NCBI GenBank assembly: GCA_000434675.1
Contig: HF988640.1
Coordinates: 1 to 64,000 of the forward strand
Direction of reading: 5' to 3'
DNA: 64,000 nucleotides
From: Faecalibacterium sp. CAG:1138
GTDB lineage: Bacteria > Bacillota > Clostridia > Christensenellales > CAG-917
Numbering within the stretch: position 1 is the first letter of the stretch; each line of letters opens with the position of its first letter. Under the pieces are notes generated by a model that saw only the letters and a program-made list of their open reading frames with translations, did not search any database and was not told the DNA's origin. Shown piece by piece: positions 31,869 through 41,005 of the stretch. The position numbers and the translations under genes were made by a program.

Positions 31869-32024
31869 CTTATATCCGAGCGTTTTTTCAAAATAATCTT
31901 CAAAAGGGGGTCATTTGACACTCCCCGCGCAAAAAGAAAAGTTATAAAATAATATAAACCAACTTATACGGCTTGCAATCGTCCGTCCCCGCGCGGTGAC
32001 GTCTCAAGCCATGGAGAAAGAAGA

Positions 32025-32408
32025 ATGAAAAAAGTAATCGTCGCAATTCAGAATACGCTCGTTTGCGAAGCGGTGACGGGCGCATTGCAAAAGGCGGGCT
32101 TTTTTGTGGAAAAATCGCTTTCGCAAGATCCCGACAAGATTGCGGCTGCATGCGAAACGTTTTTTGCGGACGTGCTTTTGATGGACGCGGGGCGCGCAAG
32201 GGACAAGTCTTTCGATCGCCGTATGGAGACGATCCTGCGTTCAAAAAAGGAAGATCCGTCTTTGAAGGCGGGGCTTTTGTGTGACAACGTTTCCGATCCC
32301 GAAATTGCTCAAAGAGTGAAGCGGGCGATGGAAACGGGGCTGATCGACATTTTCTTTTACGAGTCCGTGCAGACGGACTATCTTTGCGACGTAGTGGACT
32401 CGCTGTGA
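32025..32408 (+). CDS. Stand-alone receiver-like protein
   Basis: A 127-residue CheY-like protein: KKVIVAIQNTLVCEAV, FADVLLMDAG with Asp54 at the phospho-acceptor position, AGLLCDNVSDPE at the switch strand and a final FFYESVQTDYL. The acidic pair that binds magnesium in true receivers is absent near residue 8-9, so phosphorylation is doubtful. GGAGAAAGAAGA precedes the ATG. It stands between the response regulator and the exported-protein genes and may act as an adaptor or a phosphate sink. Confidence 0.7.
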   Translation: MKKVIVAIQNTLVCEAVTGALQKAGFFVEKSLSQDPDKIAAACETFFADVLLMDAGRARDKSFDRRMETILRSKKEDPSLKAGLLCDNVSDPEIAQRVKRAMETGLIDIFFYESVQTDYLCDVVDSL

Positions 32409-32481
32409 GCAAAGATTGACGAAACGATTTTGACGGGTGGCAATCGCCCCCTAAAAAATAAAAATAATAGGAGATTGTCTT

Positions 32482-33657
32482 ATGAAAAAAACAATCAGAA
32501 TGATTTTGAGCCTTGTGCTCGTGCTCGTTTTGGGAGCGGCTTTGCTCGTTGCGTGCAACAACAAAGGCGGAGAAGAGCCCGAAACGCATACTTATTCAAC
32601 AACCTGGTCGCACGACGCAAGCGAGCATTGGCATCAATGCACGCAGGACGGTCATACGGACGTTGCGGACAAAGCGGCGCATACGTATGACAACGACGCG
32701 GACACGACCTGCAACGTGTGCGGATACGAAAGACCTGCGCACGATCACGCGGCAACCGCCTGGTCGAGCGACGCAACGTATCACTGGCACGATTGCACCG
32801 TGAGCGGTTGCGGCGAGCAATTCGACAAAGCGGAGCACGTTTGGGACGAAGGCACCGTCACAACGCCCGCCACCTTTACGAGCGACGGCGAGAAGACCTA
32901 CACCTGCACCGTCTGCCAGAAGACGAAAAAGGAAACCGTCACCATGGAGTATATCGACGTCAACTTCGTGAAATCGGATGCCGAAGTGCAGACGAAAGTC
33001 AGATTTACCGTGGCCGCGTCAGGCACCTATTACTTCCGCTACGAAGTGCAGGACTGCGGTTTTGCCAACGGCTACTATTGGATCAATATGAAGAAGGTTG
33101 ACGGCACTCTGCAACAGACCGATACCAACCATGCGCAAGCAAAGATTTACGACGCAAACAAACAACTTGTCAAAGAAGGCCTTCAAACGCAAGCGGCAGG
33201 TCAATTTATGGCGGTGTGCGATGAAGACGACGCGCAAACCCGCAAAGGATTGATGGACAACGGCGTCAAATATCTTGAAATGCCTTTCGTCACTCCGGGC
33301 GAGTACGAGATGATCGTCACACACTTTGCCGAAATCGACTTTACTGCTCTCGATTACAGTGACGGAAGCTTCTCGAAAACAAACGTAACGTTGTGGGACA
33401 ACTCTTACAAATATTACTCGATTACGTTGACGGATGAAATGCTGGCGGGCGGCTACTACGGTACTGATTTGCAACTCAATGCGTCTCCCGCAACCGGTCT
33501 GACCTGGCAATTTGTTGACGCAGACGGCAACCCTGTCGAAAAGAAAGATGGCGACACCGACACCTATTACAGCACACCTGCGGCAGGAACGTATTATATC
33601 GTCATCTATTCCGCAACCAAGCAAACGGGAGTGACGGTCAGCGCAAGTCTTTGCTGA
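32482..33657 (+). CDS. Lipoprotein with two Cys/His-rich modules
   Basis: A 391-residue lipoprotein: hydrophobic segment 5-22, lipobox LLVAC. Residues about 35-155 hold two repeats with the pattern W-x3-D-x3-H-W-H-x-C ... H-T ... C-x2-C-G (HWHQCTQDGH then CNVCGYE; HWHDCTVSGCGE then CTVCQKT). The spaced His and Cys suggest a metal site. The rest (about 160-391) is beta-rich, with YYFRYEVQDCGFANGYYW and a second jelly-roll-like part. AGGAG precedes the start. It is the first of three exported proteins in the element that share the module. Confidence 0.75.
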   Translation: MKKTIRMILSLVLVLVLGAALLVACNNKGGEEPETHTYSTTWSHDASEHWHQCTQDGHTDVADKAAHTYDNDADTTCNVCGYERPAHDHAATAWSSDATYHWHDCTVSGCGEQFDKAEHVWDEGTVTTPATFTSDGEKTYTCTVCQKTKKETVTMEYIDVNFVKSDAEVQTKVRFTVAASGTYYFRYEVQDCGFANGYYWINMKKVDGTLQQTDTNHAQAKIYDANKQLVKEGLQTQAAGQFMAVCDEDDAQTRKGLMDNGVKYLEMPFVTPGEYEMIVTHFAEIDFTALDYSDGSFSKTNVTLWDNSYKYYSITLTDEMLAGGYYGTDLQLNASPATGLTWQFVDADGNPVEKKDGDTDTYYSTPAAGTYYIVIYSATKQTGVTVSASLC

Positions 33658-33683
33658 CGGAACGAAACGATTTGCAAACAGAA

Positions 33684-33739
33684 TTGATAAAAACGACAAA
33701 ACTTTATAATCTGCGCAAACGCCCGAATAGGCGTTTGCG
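33684..33739 (+). promoter_or_regulatory. Promoter-like sequence and leader hairpin
   Basis: TTGATA 33684-33689 and TATAAT 33705-33710 (15-bp spacer, suboptimal). A perfect hairpin CGCAAACGCC (33714-33723) with GGCGTTTGCG (33730-33739) lies between it and the ATG at 33767; it has no direct T run. Confidence 0.45.
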
Positions 33740-33766
33740 TATACATTTTTGCGGGAGGATAGAAAT

Positions 33767-35584
33767 ATGAAAATTCGCACTCGATGGATATTTACAATTA
33801 TTCTGTGTTTGCTTATAGCTATTCCGTTAGCGGCATGCGACGTTTCGACCGCCACACCGAGCGGCACGCTCGAAAGCCAAAACGGCGTTACGATTGAAGG
33901 AACGTTCGAGGACGGCGCGGCGTTAGAGGCGGTGGAAGTGGTAGGCGAGGATAAAATTCTTGCGCTTCAATCGATTGCCGAAGAAAAGTACGATACAGAC
34001 GGGGAAGTTTACGTTTACGATATTTCTGTCGTCAAGGACGGCGCAAAGGTACAGCCGAGCGGCAAAGTGAAAGTGACCGTCTCCGTGCCTGATATCGACA
34101 CAAGCAAAACGTATACGGTATATCATGTCAAGGACGACGGCGCGGTGGAAAAAATCAAACCCGCCGTGCAAAACGGAACGGTGTCGTTCGAAACCGAGAG
34201 TTTTTCCTGTTTCATTATCGCGCCGGATGAAGAATCAGGCGGCGAAACAGAACAACCCAAAAAGCAAGTGAATGTCAGTATCAATATTCTCCCTTTGGCG
34301 GAATGCGGCATGCTGAAAGTCAACGGCACGCTGTACGAAAACGCGGCAAGCTATAAAACCACGCACACCGAGGGCGAAAGAATCACCGTGGAAGCGATTG
34401 CGACAAGCGGACATCACTTTGGTTTCTGGGGTGAGGACGAAGTGCTTTCACGCGAACCTGTGTATGAGTTTACCGTAGGTGCGGAAAATATCAGTTTTGC
34501 GGCAAACTTCACGGGACACGACGTGCAGTATTCGGAAATCACCGACGACGCACACACGGAAAAGTGCAAATTCGGCGATTATACGGCAACCGTGGCGCAC
34601 ACGTTTGCAGATGAAAAAATCATTACCGAAGCCACTTGTCAGCACGCGGGCGAGAAAGAACTTTCCTGCGTTTGCGGAAAGACCAAAACCGAAGAAATCC
34701 CCATTACCGATCACGACTATCAGGACGGTGTCTGCTCTATGTGCGGCAAAACGCAGACTTACGTCCGCGTCAACGCCAACGGCGTGGCAAACCCCAACGG
34801 CGCGTATATAAAAATGGGCAAGACCTATTGCGAACAGGTAAAAGACGGCAATCTTGAAAACGCGCTTATGGAAAAAGCCGGCAGTCCATATTTAACGCTT
34901 GAAAACTGGACTCCGTTCGACTTCGGCAACGGCGACAGCGGCGAAAACGCAACCACGTATTATTGCGACGTCGAATACAACGGTCTTAATTACCGCGGCG
35001 TTTATATCAAAGATTATCGTAAGGACAACGACAGCGCTCAAACGACGAACAGCCGCTACTGGACGGGTACCTATTGGTTTGAACAGCGCACCGCCATGTG
35101 GGAAATCGTGAAGATAGAGGACGGCAAAGCCTATCTCGTCAGTAAGGAAATCTGGATCAGTCAGCGCTTCGCCGAGTCGGACGAAGGGGAACTCACCTAC
35201 GAAAACAGTTGGATTCGTGCTTGGCTGAAAAACACTTGGATAAACGAATTGTTTACACCTGCGCAACAAGCGATTTTGCAAGGTAATGAAAATTGCTTCG
35301 GCGATAAAATATTTTTGCCGAGTTCGAGCGAAATAAGCATCAACGCACCCAAACCGTTCGGGCTTTACAAATATCCGTTCTGTCTGGGCGCATATAAGGA
35401 AGTTCTGCAAGGCTACGGCGACAATTATTGTCCGTATTGGCTGCGTGACGGAGTGGAAAAAGGCACGGACGGCAAAAACTACGTTACTTGCGTAACTTCC
35501 AAACCGCCGTTCGACCAAACTACTAAGTATCTTGCAACAAAGACGTTTGTAGGCGTTGTGCCTGCAATCATCATCGAGTTGTAA
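33767..35584 (+). CDS. Lipoprotein with C-terminal DUF6273-like domain
   Basis: A 605-residue lipoprotein: hydrophobic segment 7-22, lipobox PLAAC. After an N-terminal beta domain (about 30-160, ZU5/cell-surface-like KVTVSVPDIDTSKTY) comes an InlB-type repeat segment (165-255, with GHHFGFWGED), a partial Cys-rich stretch (about 280-335, CVCGKTKTEEIP and CSMCGKT) and a DUF6273-like domain (about 335-605: MWEIVKIEDGKAYLVSK, WIRAWLKNTWINELF, YWLRDG and the final GVVPAIII). DUF6273 is common in secreted proteins of gut Clostridia. GGGAGG precedes the ATG at 33767. Its role is unknown. Confidence 0.78.
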   Translation: MKIRTRWIFTIILCLLIAIPLAACDVSTATPSGTLESQNGVTIEGTFEDGAALEAVEVVGEDKILALQSIAEEKYDTDGEVYVYDISVVKDGAKVQPSGKVKVTVSVPDIDTSKTYTVYHVKDDGAVEKIKPAVQNGTVSFETESFSCFIIAPDEESGGETEQPKKQVNVSINILPLAECGMLKVNGTLYENAASYKTTHTEGERITVEAIATSGHHFGFWGEDEVLSREPVYEFTVGAENISFAANFTGHDVQYSEITDDAHTEKCKFGDYTATVAHTFADEKIITEATCQHAGEKELSCVCGKTKTEEIPITDHDYQDGVCSMCGKTQTYVRVNANGVANPNGAYIKMGKTYCEQVKDGNLENALMEKAGSPYLTLENWTPFDFGNGDSGENATTYYCDVEYNGLNYRGVYIKDYRKDNDSAQTTNSRYWTGTYWFEQRTAMWEIVKIEDGKAYLVSKEIWISQRFAESDEGELTYENSWIRAWLKNTWINELFTPAQQAILQGNENCFGDKIFLPSSSEISINAPKPFGLYKYPFCLGAYKEVLQGYGDNYCPYWLRDGVEKGTDGKNYVTCVTSKPPFDQTTKYLATKTFVGVVPAIIIEL

Positions 35585-35653
35585 GGGCGTGAATACGGAA
35601 ACAGGCAGAAACAAACTTTGAAAAACAATAACAAAACATATAGGAGTAAAAAT

Positions 35654-38600
35654 ATGAATACAAAATCAGCAAAACACTTATGTGCGGGATTGATTATGTT
35701 CGTCATAATGATTGCGTGCATAGCAATCGGTGCGATTTGTATGCCCACCGTTGCGTATGCGGATTCGGCAAACCCTTATCTGCAAGTCAGTTGCAATGAA
35801 GCAAGCAAATCAGGCGAGGGTTGGAATTGGCAACAAGAAGCGGGCAACGGCACGCTCACGCTTAACAACTACAACGGGCAGGAAATTTCAATCGGCGGCG
35901 TTAACAACGGCAAAGTGGACGTCGTGCTTGTCGGCGACAACAAAATCACCGTCACCGCGCCGTACGGAAACATGGCGTTCAATACATACAACGTTTCTAC
36001 ACTAACGTTCAAGGGGAGCGGTTCACTCACCATAGACTTTCAGCGTACCGCAACGGAACAGGCGTATATGCGCGGCATCTACATGGACGGCAACGCAAGT
36101 TCTACAAACAACGGCAATCTGATGTTTGACGAAAGTTGCACGGTGACTGTAAAAGTGTATGGCACTGTGGCGGAAAAAAACGGTTCGGTTGACGCAATCT
36201 ATATTCGTAATGATAGAACCGGTTCGGGAAACGTGACCGTAGGCGAGAACGCCACGCTCAATATCGACCTGAAGTGTGACAAACCGTATCAGACTTACGG
36301 CATTTTCGCCAAAGGCAACGTTGTTCTCAACGGCACGGTTGATATCAAAATGGAATATACGGGCTCGGGTGCGGCTAACAACACGTGGAAAGACGTATTT
36401 ACGTATGCTTCGTACCCAGACTGCTCGATCGGAACGAATGCAAAAATCACTTCCGTATGCCCCGGAAGTTCGGGCTCGTCGCTGACCGCGTTTCCACTTG
36501 TTGCCAACGGCGCTGAAAGGATTTCTTCCTGGACGAAAGTGGTGACGGACGAACAATATTTTGAAAATGACGATTGTCTCGTTCACGTTTGGGATCATTG
36601 CGCCGACAACATCTCCTTCAAAAATTATTCTTACGAAAAACTCGCCGCACCGCTTACATTGGAAGACAAAGCGGAGTATGACGTTCCAGCCACCGTTTAC
36701 GGCGGTGACGTTGCCTATTCTTCGATTGCGCTTTCGGCAAGCGGTGGTAGCGGAGAATACACTTTCTCCATCGTGAGCGCGGCAGACGGAAATAAAAACG
36801 GCGTCGGTATTTCTTCAAACGAATCCGATTTGAATAAAATATACGTCGCTCCAAACCTCAGAGGCGTAAGCGAAGCCACGGAAATCACCGTCAAGGTGAC
36901 GGACAAAGGCGGATACTCCAAGACCATCACCGTAAATATCGGAGCGGTTGCCGCGCCTACATACAGCGCAACCGTAGATAACGTTGATTTCGGCACGGTG
37001 AGAGTGGGATATTCTCCGGTCACGCAAGTTCCCTTACGCGTTGCCAACACGGGAACGGGAAAAATCAACTGCATCCTTGATTCCATTACTCTCGAAGGGG
37101 AAAATGCAAGTGCTTTCACGTTAGGTTTTTATTCCAACCCCTATTCTATCGGAGTGGGCAAAGAGAATACTGCGGCGTGGAGCGTAAAACCCAAAAGCGA
37201 TTTGCCCGTGGGCAGTTATACCGCTACGATAAAGTTCAGCGGAACACCCGAATATTCACAGTACGGTGGATCAAGCGTTGAGGCAACCGCAACCGTTACG
37301 TTTGTCGTAACCGAACACGATTTCGACACTTCCACGTGGGAACATGATGAGAATACGCACTGGAATCCATGCAAAGATGCGGGATGCGCAGTCCACGGCA
37401 ACGAAGCCGCGCACGACACCGAGGGTGAGTTGAAAAATGCCACCGCAGCCACTTTTGACACGGACGGATACACCGGCGACAAATACTGCTCGGTGTGCGG
37501 TGCCTTGGCAGAAGAAGGCACGGTGATCCCCGCAGGCAAGTACATCAGAGTGAGTCAGGCAACCATGACTCCCGCCGCAATCACGGACAAATTGACGGCA
37601 AACGACCTTGTCTTTGCGTCGCTTGACCCGTCCAAATACACGGTTGCGCTCTGGCGCGTGTTCGATCTCACGGATAACGCTTTGAACACCGCCAGCGGAC
37701 AATATCCCAAAGACAGCAAATTTATTGCAAATCACGAGTATGCGATAGAAATCGCATTTACCGCCGTAGGTTCTTACGAATACGAGGAAATGTACGCTAC
37801 GCACTTCTCTACGTTTACGGTAAACGGACAGCCGACGCAAATTTCAACAGTTTCTTCTCTTGCAGGTTCAAAATATAGAAGAATTACGCTTACGGCGGCA
37901 GATACGACAATTCCCGTAACGGTTACCGACGTGCAGATTTCGTTTTCCGAACTCAACGTGGAAAGAGGCGGCAGTTATACGTTTACGGCAACGGTGAACG
38001 GTACGGGCGCATTTGATAATTCGGTTATTTGGAGTGTAGAGGGCGCTGATAGCTCTACGATAAGCGTGGGCGGCATATTGAGCGTTACGGCAAACGAAAG
38101 CTCGTCCACGATTACCGTAAAGGCAACGTCCAAACAGGATAGTACGAAGTATGCGACGAAAACTGTTACAGTCAGATCGCTTATAACCGTCAGCCAAAAG
38201 GGTGTGGAAACGCAATACAAGGTTGTTGCAGGCGGAAAAATAAATTTAACGGCGGCAACGGCGGCAAGCGGTTATCACTTCAAAGAATGGCAGGTATCGG
38301 GTGCGGGAACGTTTGCAGATAAAACTGCGCAAAAGACCGAGTTTACCGTTCCAAACGAAAACGTAACGATTACGTCGGTTTACGAATTGCATACGGCGAA
38401 TGGTGAGGGTTGGTTGACTGATTCGACAAAGCATTATCACGTTTGCTCTTGCGGTACGGAAATCGACGCAGCTCCGCATACTTTCGGAGAATGGACGGTA
38501 ATAAAGCCCGCCACCGAAGATGAAAAAGGTTCGCGCGAGCGTTCGTGTTCGGTATGCAGTTATAAACAGACGGAAGAAATAGACAAACTTCCCCATACGC

Positions 38601-39397
38601 ACAATCCTGCATCGGCGTGGACTAATGATGCTACGGGACATTGGCACGCTTGCTCTGGCTGTAACGAAAAACTTGACTTTGCGGCGCATACGCCTGACCG
38701 TGCGGAGGCAACCGAAACCGAACCTGTAAAATGTTCCGTATGCGGATACGTCATTACGCCTGCGCTCGGTCATACGACGCATACACCGGAAGAAAATTGG
38801 CGTTACGATGAAAACAACCATTGGCACAAATGCGATGGCTGTTCGGAACAACTTGACAAAGCTACGCATACATACGGCGATTGGACGGTAACGAAACAGC
38901 CCACCGCAACGGAAAGCGGAGAGAAAGAGCGTACTTGTTCTGTATGCGGTTACAAACAGATCGAAACAGTACCTATGACGGGTGAATCCGAAAAAGTTGC
39001 AATAACCGTTACGGGCGGCAACGGCGGCGGTAGCTACAATGTGGGTGACACGGTTACTGTAACGGCGAACGCCCCCGAAGAAGGGAAGACCTTTAAGGGA
39101 TGGAGAGACGCGAACGGCAATATCGTCAGCACGGATGTCACCTATACCTTCACCGTCACGGGCGAAGTATCGCTCACGGCGGTTTATGAGGACATCAACG
39201 CGGGCGGCGGCGAGCAACCCGGCGGCGGGCAACCCGGTGGCGAACAATCCGAAAAGACGGGACTTTCGGGCGGACAGATTGCAGGAATCGTAATCGGTTC
39301 GGTGCTGCTTGCGGGAATCGGCGGATTTGCAATCTTCTGGTTTGCAGTCAAGAAAAAGAAGTTCGCCGACCTGATTGCATTGTTTAAGAAGAAATAA
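35654..39397 (+). CDS. 1247-residue surface protein with four Cys/His modules
   Basis: Signal peptide 1-37 (ends VAYA), a long beta-rich N-terminal region (40-300, with NNGKVDVVLVGDNKITV), Ig-like domains (about 340-560 and 745-845), four Cys/His modules (encoded around 37315-37525, 38389-38590, 38594-38765 and 38770-38985; e.g. HWHACSGCNEKLD, HWHKCDGCSEQLD, each followed by CSVCGY), an InlB B-repeat-like domain (SYNVGDTVTVTANAPEEGKT, FKGWRD), a Gly/Pro linker and a C-terminal membrane anchor (GIVIGSVLLAGIGGFAIFWF) with a basic tail. There is no LPXTG motif, so it should be held in the membrane. AGGAG precedes the start. It is probably the main structural cargo. Confidence 0.78.
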   Translation: MNTKSAKHLCAGLIMFVIMIACIAIGAICMPTVAYADSANPYLQVSCNEASKSGEGWNWQQEAGNGTLTLNNYNGQEISIGGVNNGKVDVVLVGDNKITVTAPYGNMAFNTYNVSTLTFKGSGSLTIDFQRTATEQAYMRGIYMDGNASSTNNGNLMFDESCTVTVKVYGTVAEKNGSVDAIYIRNDRTGSGNVTVGENATLNIDLKCDKPYQTYGIFAKGNVVLNGTVDIKMEYTGSGAANNTWKDVFTYASYPDCSIGTNAKITSVCPGSSGSSLTAFPLVANGAERISSWTKVVTDEQYFENDDCLVHVWDHCADNISFKNYSYEKLAAPLTLEDKAEYDVPATVYGGDVAYSSIALSASGGSGEYTFSIVSAADGNKNGVGISSNESDLNKIYVAPNLRGVSEATEITVKVTDKGGYSKTITVNIGAVAAPTYSATVDNVDFGTVRVGYSPVTQVPLRVANTGTGKINCILDSITLEGENASAFTLGFYSNPYSIGVGKENTAAWSVKPKSDLPVGSYTATIKFSGTPEYSQYGGSSVEATATVTFVVTEHDFDTSTWEHDENTHWNPCKDAGCAVHGNEAAHDTEGELKNATAATFDTDGYTGDKYCSVCGALAEEGTVIPAGKYIRVSQATMTPAAITDKLTANDLVFASLDPSKYTVALWRVFDLTDNALNTASGQYPKDSKFIANHEYAIEIAFTAVGSYEYEEMYATHFSTFTVNGQPTQISTVSSLAGSKYRRITLTAADTTIPVTVTDVQISFSELNVERGGSYTFTATVNGTGAFDNSVIWSVEGADSSTISVGGILSVTANESSSTITVKATSKQDSTKYATKTVTVRSLITVSQKGVETQYKVVAGGKINLTAATAASGYHFKEWQVSGAGTFADKTAQKTEFTVPNENVTITSVYELHTANGEGWLTDSTKHYHVCSCGTEIDAAPHTFGEWTVIKPATEDEKGSRERSCSVCSYKQTEEIDKLPHTHNPASAWTNDATGHWHACSGCNEKLDFAAHTPDRAEATETEPVKCSVCGYVITPALGHTTHTPEENWRYDENNHWHKCDGCSEQLDKATHTYGDWTVTKQPTATESGEKERTCSVCGYKQIETVPMTGESEKVAITVTGGNGGGSYNVGDTVTVTANAPEEGKTFKGWRDANGNIVSTDVTYTFTVTGEVSLTAVYEDINAGGGEQPGGGQPGGEQSEKTGLSGGQIAGIVIGSVLLAGIGGFAIFWFAVKKKKFADLIALFKKK

Positions 39398-39428
39398 CCG
39401 GCATTAAACAATAGGCATTAAACAATCA

Positions 39429-39452
39429 CCCCTTGCCTTTAGGGGCAAGGGG
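39429..39452 (+). repeat. Hairpin after the surface-protein gene
   Basis: CCCCTTGCC (39429-39437) pairs with GGCAAGGGG (39444-39452). No T run follows, so it may protect the mRNA end instead of terminating. Confidence 0.6.
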
Positions 39453-39560
39453 AAAGCAAACGGAGATAACAATAAGAAAAAATCAAGAAATGTCTTAATA
39501 ACGTTTCAGCGACGCATGTAATGGTTGATATTACGTTAGCGGAATAATCAAAGAGAGCAA

Positions 39561-39587
39561 TGAGCCGTTCGGTTTCCGAGCGGCTCA
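39561..39587 (+). terminator. Hairpin between convergent element genes
   Basis: TGAGCCGTTCGG (39561-39572) pairs with CCGAGCGGCTCA (39576-39587) with one mismatch. It is placed between the surface gene and the minus-strand sigma-like gene; the T run is weak. Confidence 0.6.
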
Positions 39588-39624
39588 AATTGTAAAATAG
39601 GGGTATGATGCTTTATCTTATCGT

Positions 39625-40245
39625 TTAGCCATAAATCAAAGTATATCTTTGGCGCATTTTGATGAAGTATTCAAACACGGTGGATTGCGCTCGTTCAAGT
39701 ATAGCGGCGATTTCAGGATAACTCAAACCGTTTTGCCGACATTCAAGCGCAATTCGCATATTGTCCGTCAAATTAAGGCTGTCAACGATTGAATCATAGA
39801 CGGTATAGTCTTTGACAACATCTTCTTCAATCTCGCAAGACGGCTCGCTGACGGGCGTTAAGGCATCAATGCTTACGGAGCGGTAATTATCGCTTGTTTT
39901 TCGAGTTATAAATTTTGACATTGCTCTTATGCACGCAATCTTGACCGATATTGCTTTACCCTTTTTATCGTATGCCAAAACATCGTTTAATTGCTTCCCA
40001 TAATGATTGCAAAGGAACAGAACGCATTCTTGCACCAAATCATAACTGTCGCTGAACGTGTGGTTAATGTCGTTTTTACGCCTTATATCAACGCATAGGT
40101 CTGCGTATATCTTTTGTATTCTGCTGCCCATATAGCCGATAAGGAATCGTGTTTCATACATAGCCAACTGTTCTGCTATTGCAAGAACGTTATTTTCCGA
40201 GATTGTTTCTTTGAAAACATCATAATCTTTGATATGTTTTTTCAT
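39625..40245 (-). CDS. Sigma factor-like protein of the element
   Basis: A 207-residue protein with two helical parts: DSYDLVQECVLFLCNHYGKQ, resembling the sigma-70 region 2 of element-borne sigma-like proteins, and a C-terminal HTH like region 4: SLNLTDNMRIALECRQNGLS then YPEIAAILERAQSTVFEYFI. Charge and length fit the small sigma-like proteins found in Firmicute mobile elements. The ATG at 40245 follows GGAG by 11 bases. It is the last gene before the right end and may control element functions. Whether it binds RNA polymerase cannot be told from sequence. Confidence 0.6.
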   Translation of the reverse strand: MKKHIKDYDVFKETISENNVLAIAEQLAMYETRFLIGYMGSRIQKIYADLCVDIRRKNDINHTFSDSYDLVQECVLFLCNHYGKQLNDVLAYDKKGKAISVKIACIRAMSKFITRKTSDNYRSVSIDALTPVSEPSCEIEEDVVKDYTVYDSIVDSLNLTDNMRIALECRQNGLSYPEIAAILERAQSTVFEYFIKMRQRYTLIYG

Positions 40246-40338
40246 TTGTGGATACGCTCCGAGTTTTATTTGCCTTTCGGCAACAAGACGTCGCAGCACC
40301 GAGAAAACTCAAAAACATATCACTTCAAATCACAAGAT

Positions 40339-40425
40339 GCCTATGTCAACGACCAGCGTAAATTATTGCGATTACAATAAAACAGTCTATATCTAATCAG
40401 CAATAATTTTGCCGTTGATATAGGC
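40339..40425. repeat. 87-bp imperfect inverted repeat near the right end
   Basis: GCCTATGTCAACG (40339-40351) pairs with CGTTGATATAGGC (40413-40425) with one mismatch, and inner segments TAAATTATTGC and GCAATAATTTTGC also pair. TTTTC follows on the plus strand. It could be a terminator protecting the host junction or an element processing site. Confidence 0.6.
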
Positions 40426-40493
40426 TTTTCTCTGTGCTAAACCGCCAAAGCGAAAGGCAATGACGAACTCGGAGCGTTATATAGTGTTATACA

Positions 40494-40520
40494 AATAGTG
40501 TCCATAAAATGAAATAGCAG
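40494..40520 (+). repeat. Right element end, inverted attP arm
   Basis: AATAGTGTCCATAAA followed by ATGAAATAGCAG, the inverted partner of 23264-23290. Joining this end to the left end gives a 54-bp dyad centred on TAGCAG/CTGCTA, as expected for attP. Confidence 0.8.
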
Positions 40521-40522
40521 CT

Positions 40523-40961
40523 TCTGACGTACGACCTTGGCGGAGGGAAAAAGGATTTTCTCGTAGTAAACTCCATCGTAAAAACCACCGATTCGGAGAA
40601 CGAATCTTTCGTAAGGTCGGCGGTTGCGGCGAAATCGTCGCAAAAAAACGATCATTCCTGCCGCATATATTATCTGTTCCCTCTGCACTTTCTGGCGGAC
40701 GAGACCATCGTCGGTTACGCCGACGCGGACACCTCTTACGCTTTCACCGCAACGGCAGAGGACGTAAAAGCCTTCTACGAAGCGTCCGGTTTTTATGACG
40801 TGACGGAAACGGAATCGGGGCTGAAGGTCGTCCTGAAAAGCGGGTTAAAGGTGCTTAGCGGCGAATACGGCGAAGCGGCAAAAACGCCGTTTGAAATCGT
40901 TTTCACGGAAGACTCCGAAACGGCGCATATAAAACTCGTTACTGTCGAGCAAAAAGAGTAA
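40523..40961 (+). pseudogene. 3' part of the split lipoprotein gene
   Basis: The frame opens at the junction and runs 145 codons from ACG 40527 to TAA 40959-40961: YDLGGGKKDFLVVNSIVKTT, IYYLFPLHFLADETIVGYAD and FEIVFTEDSETAHIKLV are recognisably a folded protein. It has no start or ribosome site and continues the reading frame cut at 23265. Together they give 234 residues. A terminator follows at 40981, matching the end of the original transcription unit. Family unknown. Confidence 0.85.
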
Positions 40962-40980
40962 ATGGCAAAAACATAACAAA

Positions 40981-41005
40981 AACGACGCTTTATGCGTCGT
41001 TTTTT
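40981..41005 (+). terminator. Terminator of the original lipoprotein gene, convergent
   Basis: AACGACGC (40981-40988) pairs with GCGTCGTT (40994-41001), then T run. It overlaps the end of the HD-GYP gene on the other strand. Confidence 0.88.

Larger units (their letters stand above)
23266..40522. mobile_element. 17.3-kb serine-recombinase integrative element
   Basis: Boundaries are set by the two halves of the same host lipoprotein gene, which rejoin in frame. Both junctions contain GCT (23263-23265 and 40520-40522). The terminal 27 bp of the two element ends are inverted copies, the attP arms expected for a large serine recombinase. Contents from left: recombinase, TnpW-like protein, small protein and HUH Rep on the minus strand; a repeat-rich non-coding stretch; then on the plus strand an XRE regulator, 7TM sensor, kinase, response regulator, receiver and three exported proteins; and a minus-strand sigma-like gene at the right end. 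No conjugation genes are present, so it would need a helper to transfer. Confidence 0.85.

Noticed and set aside
31915..31948. Promoter TTGACA with TATAAA before the receiver gene
   Set aside because: Spacer is 22 bp, too long for a normal sigma-A promoter; not listed as a feature.
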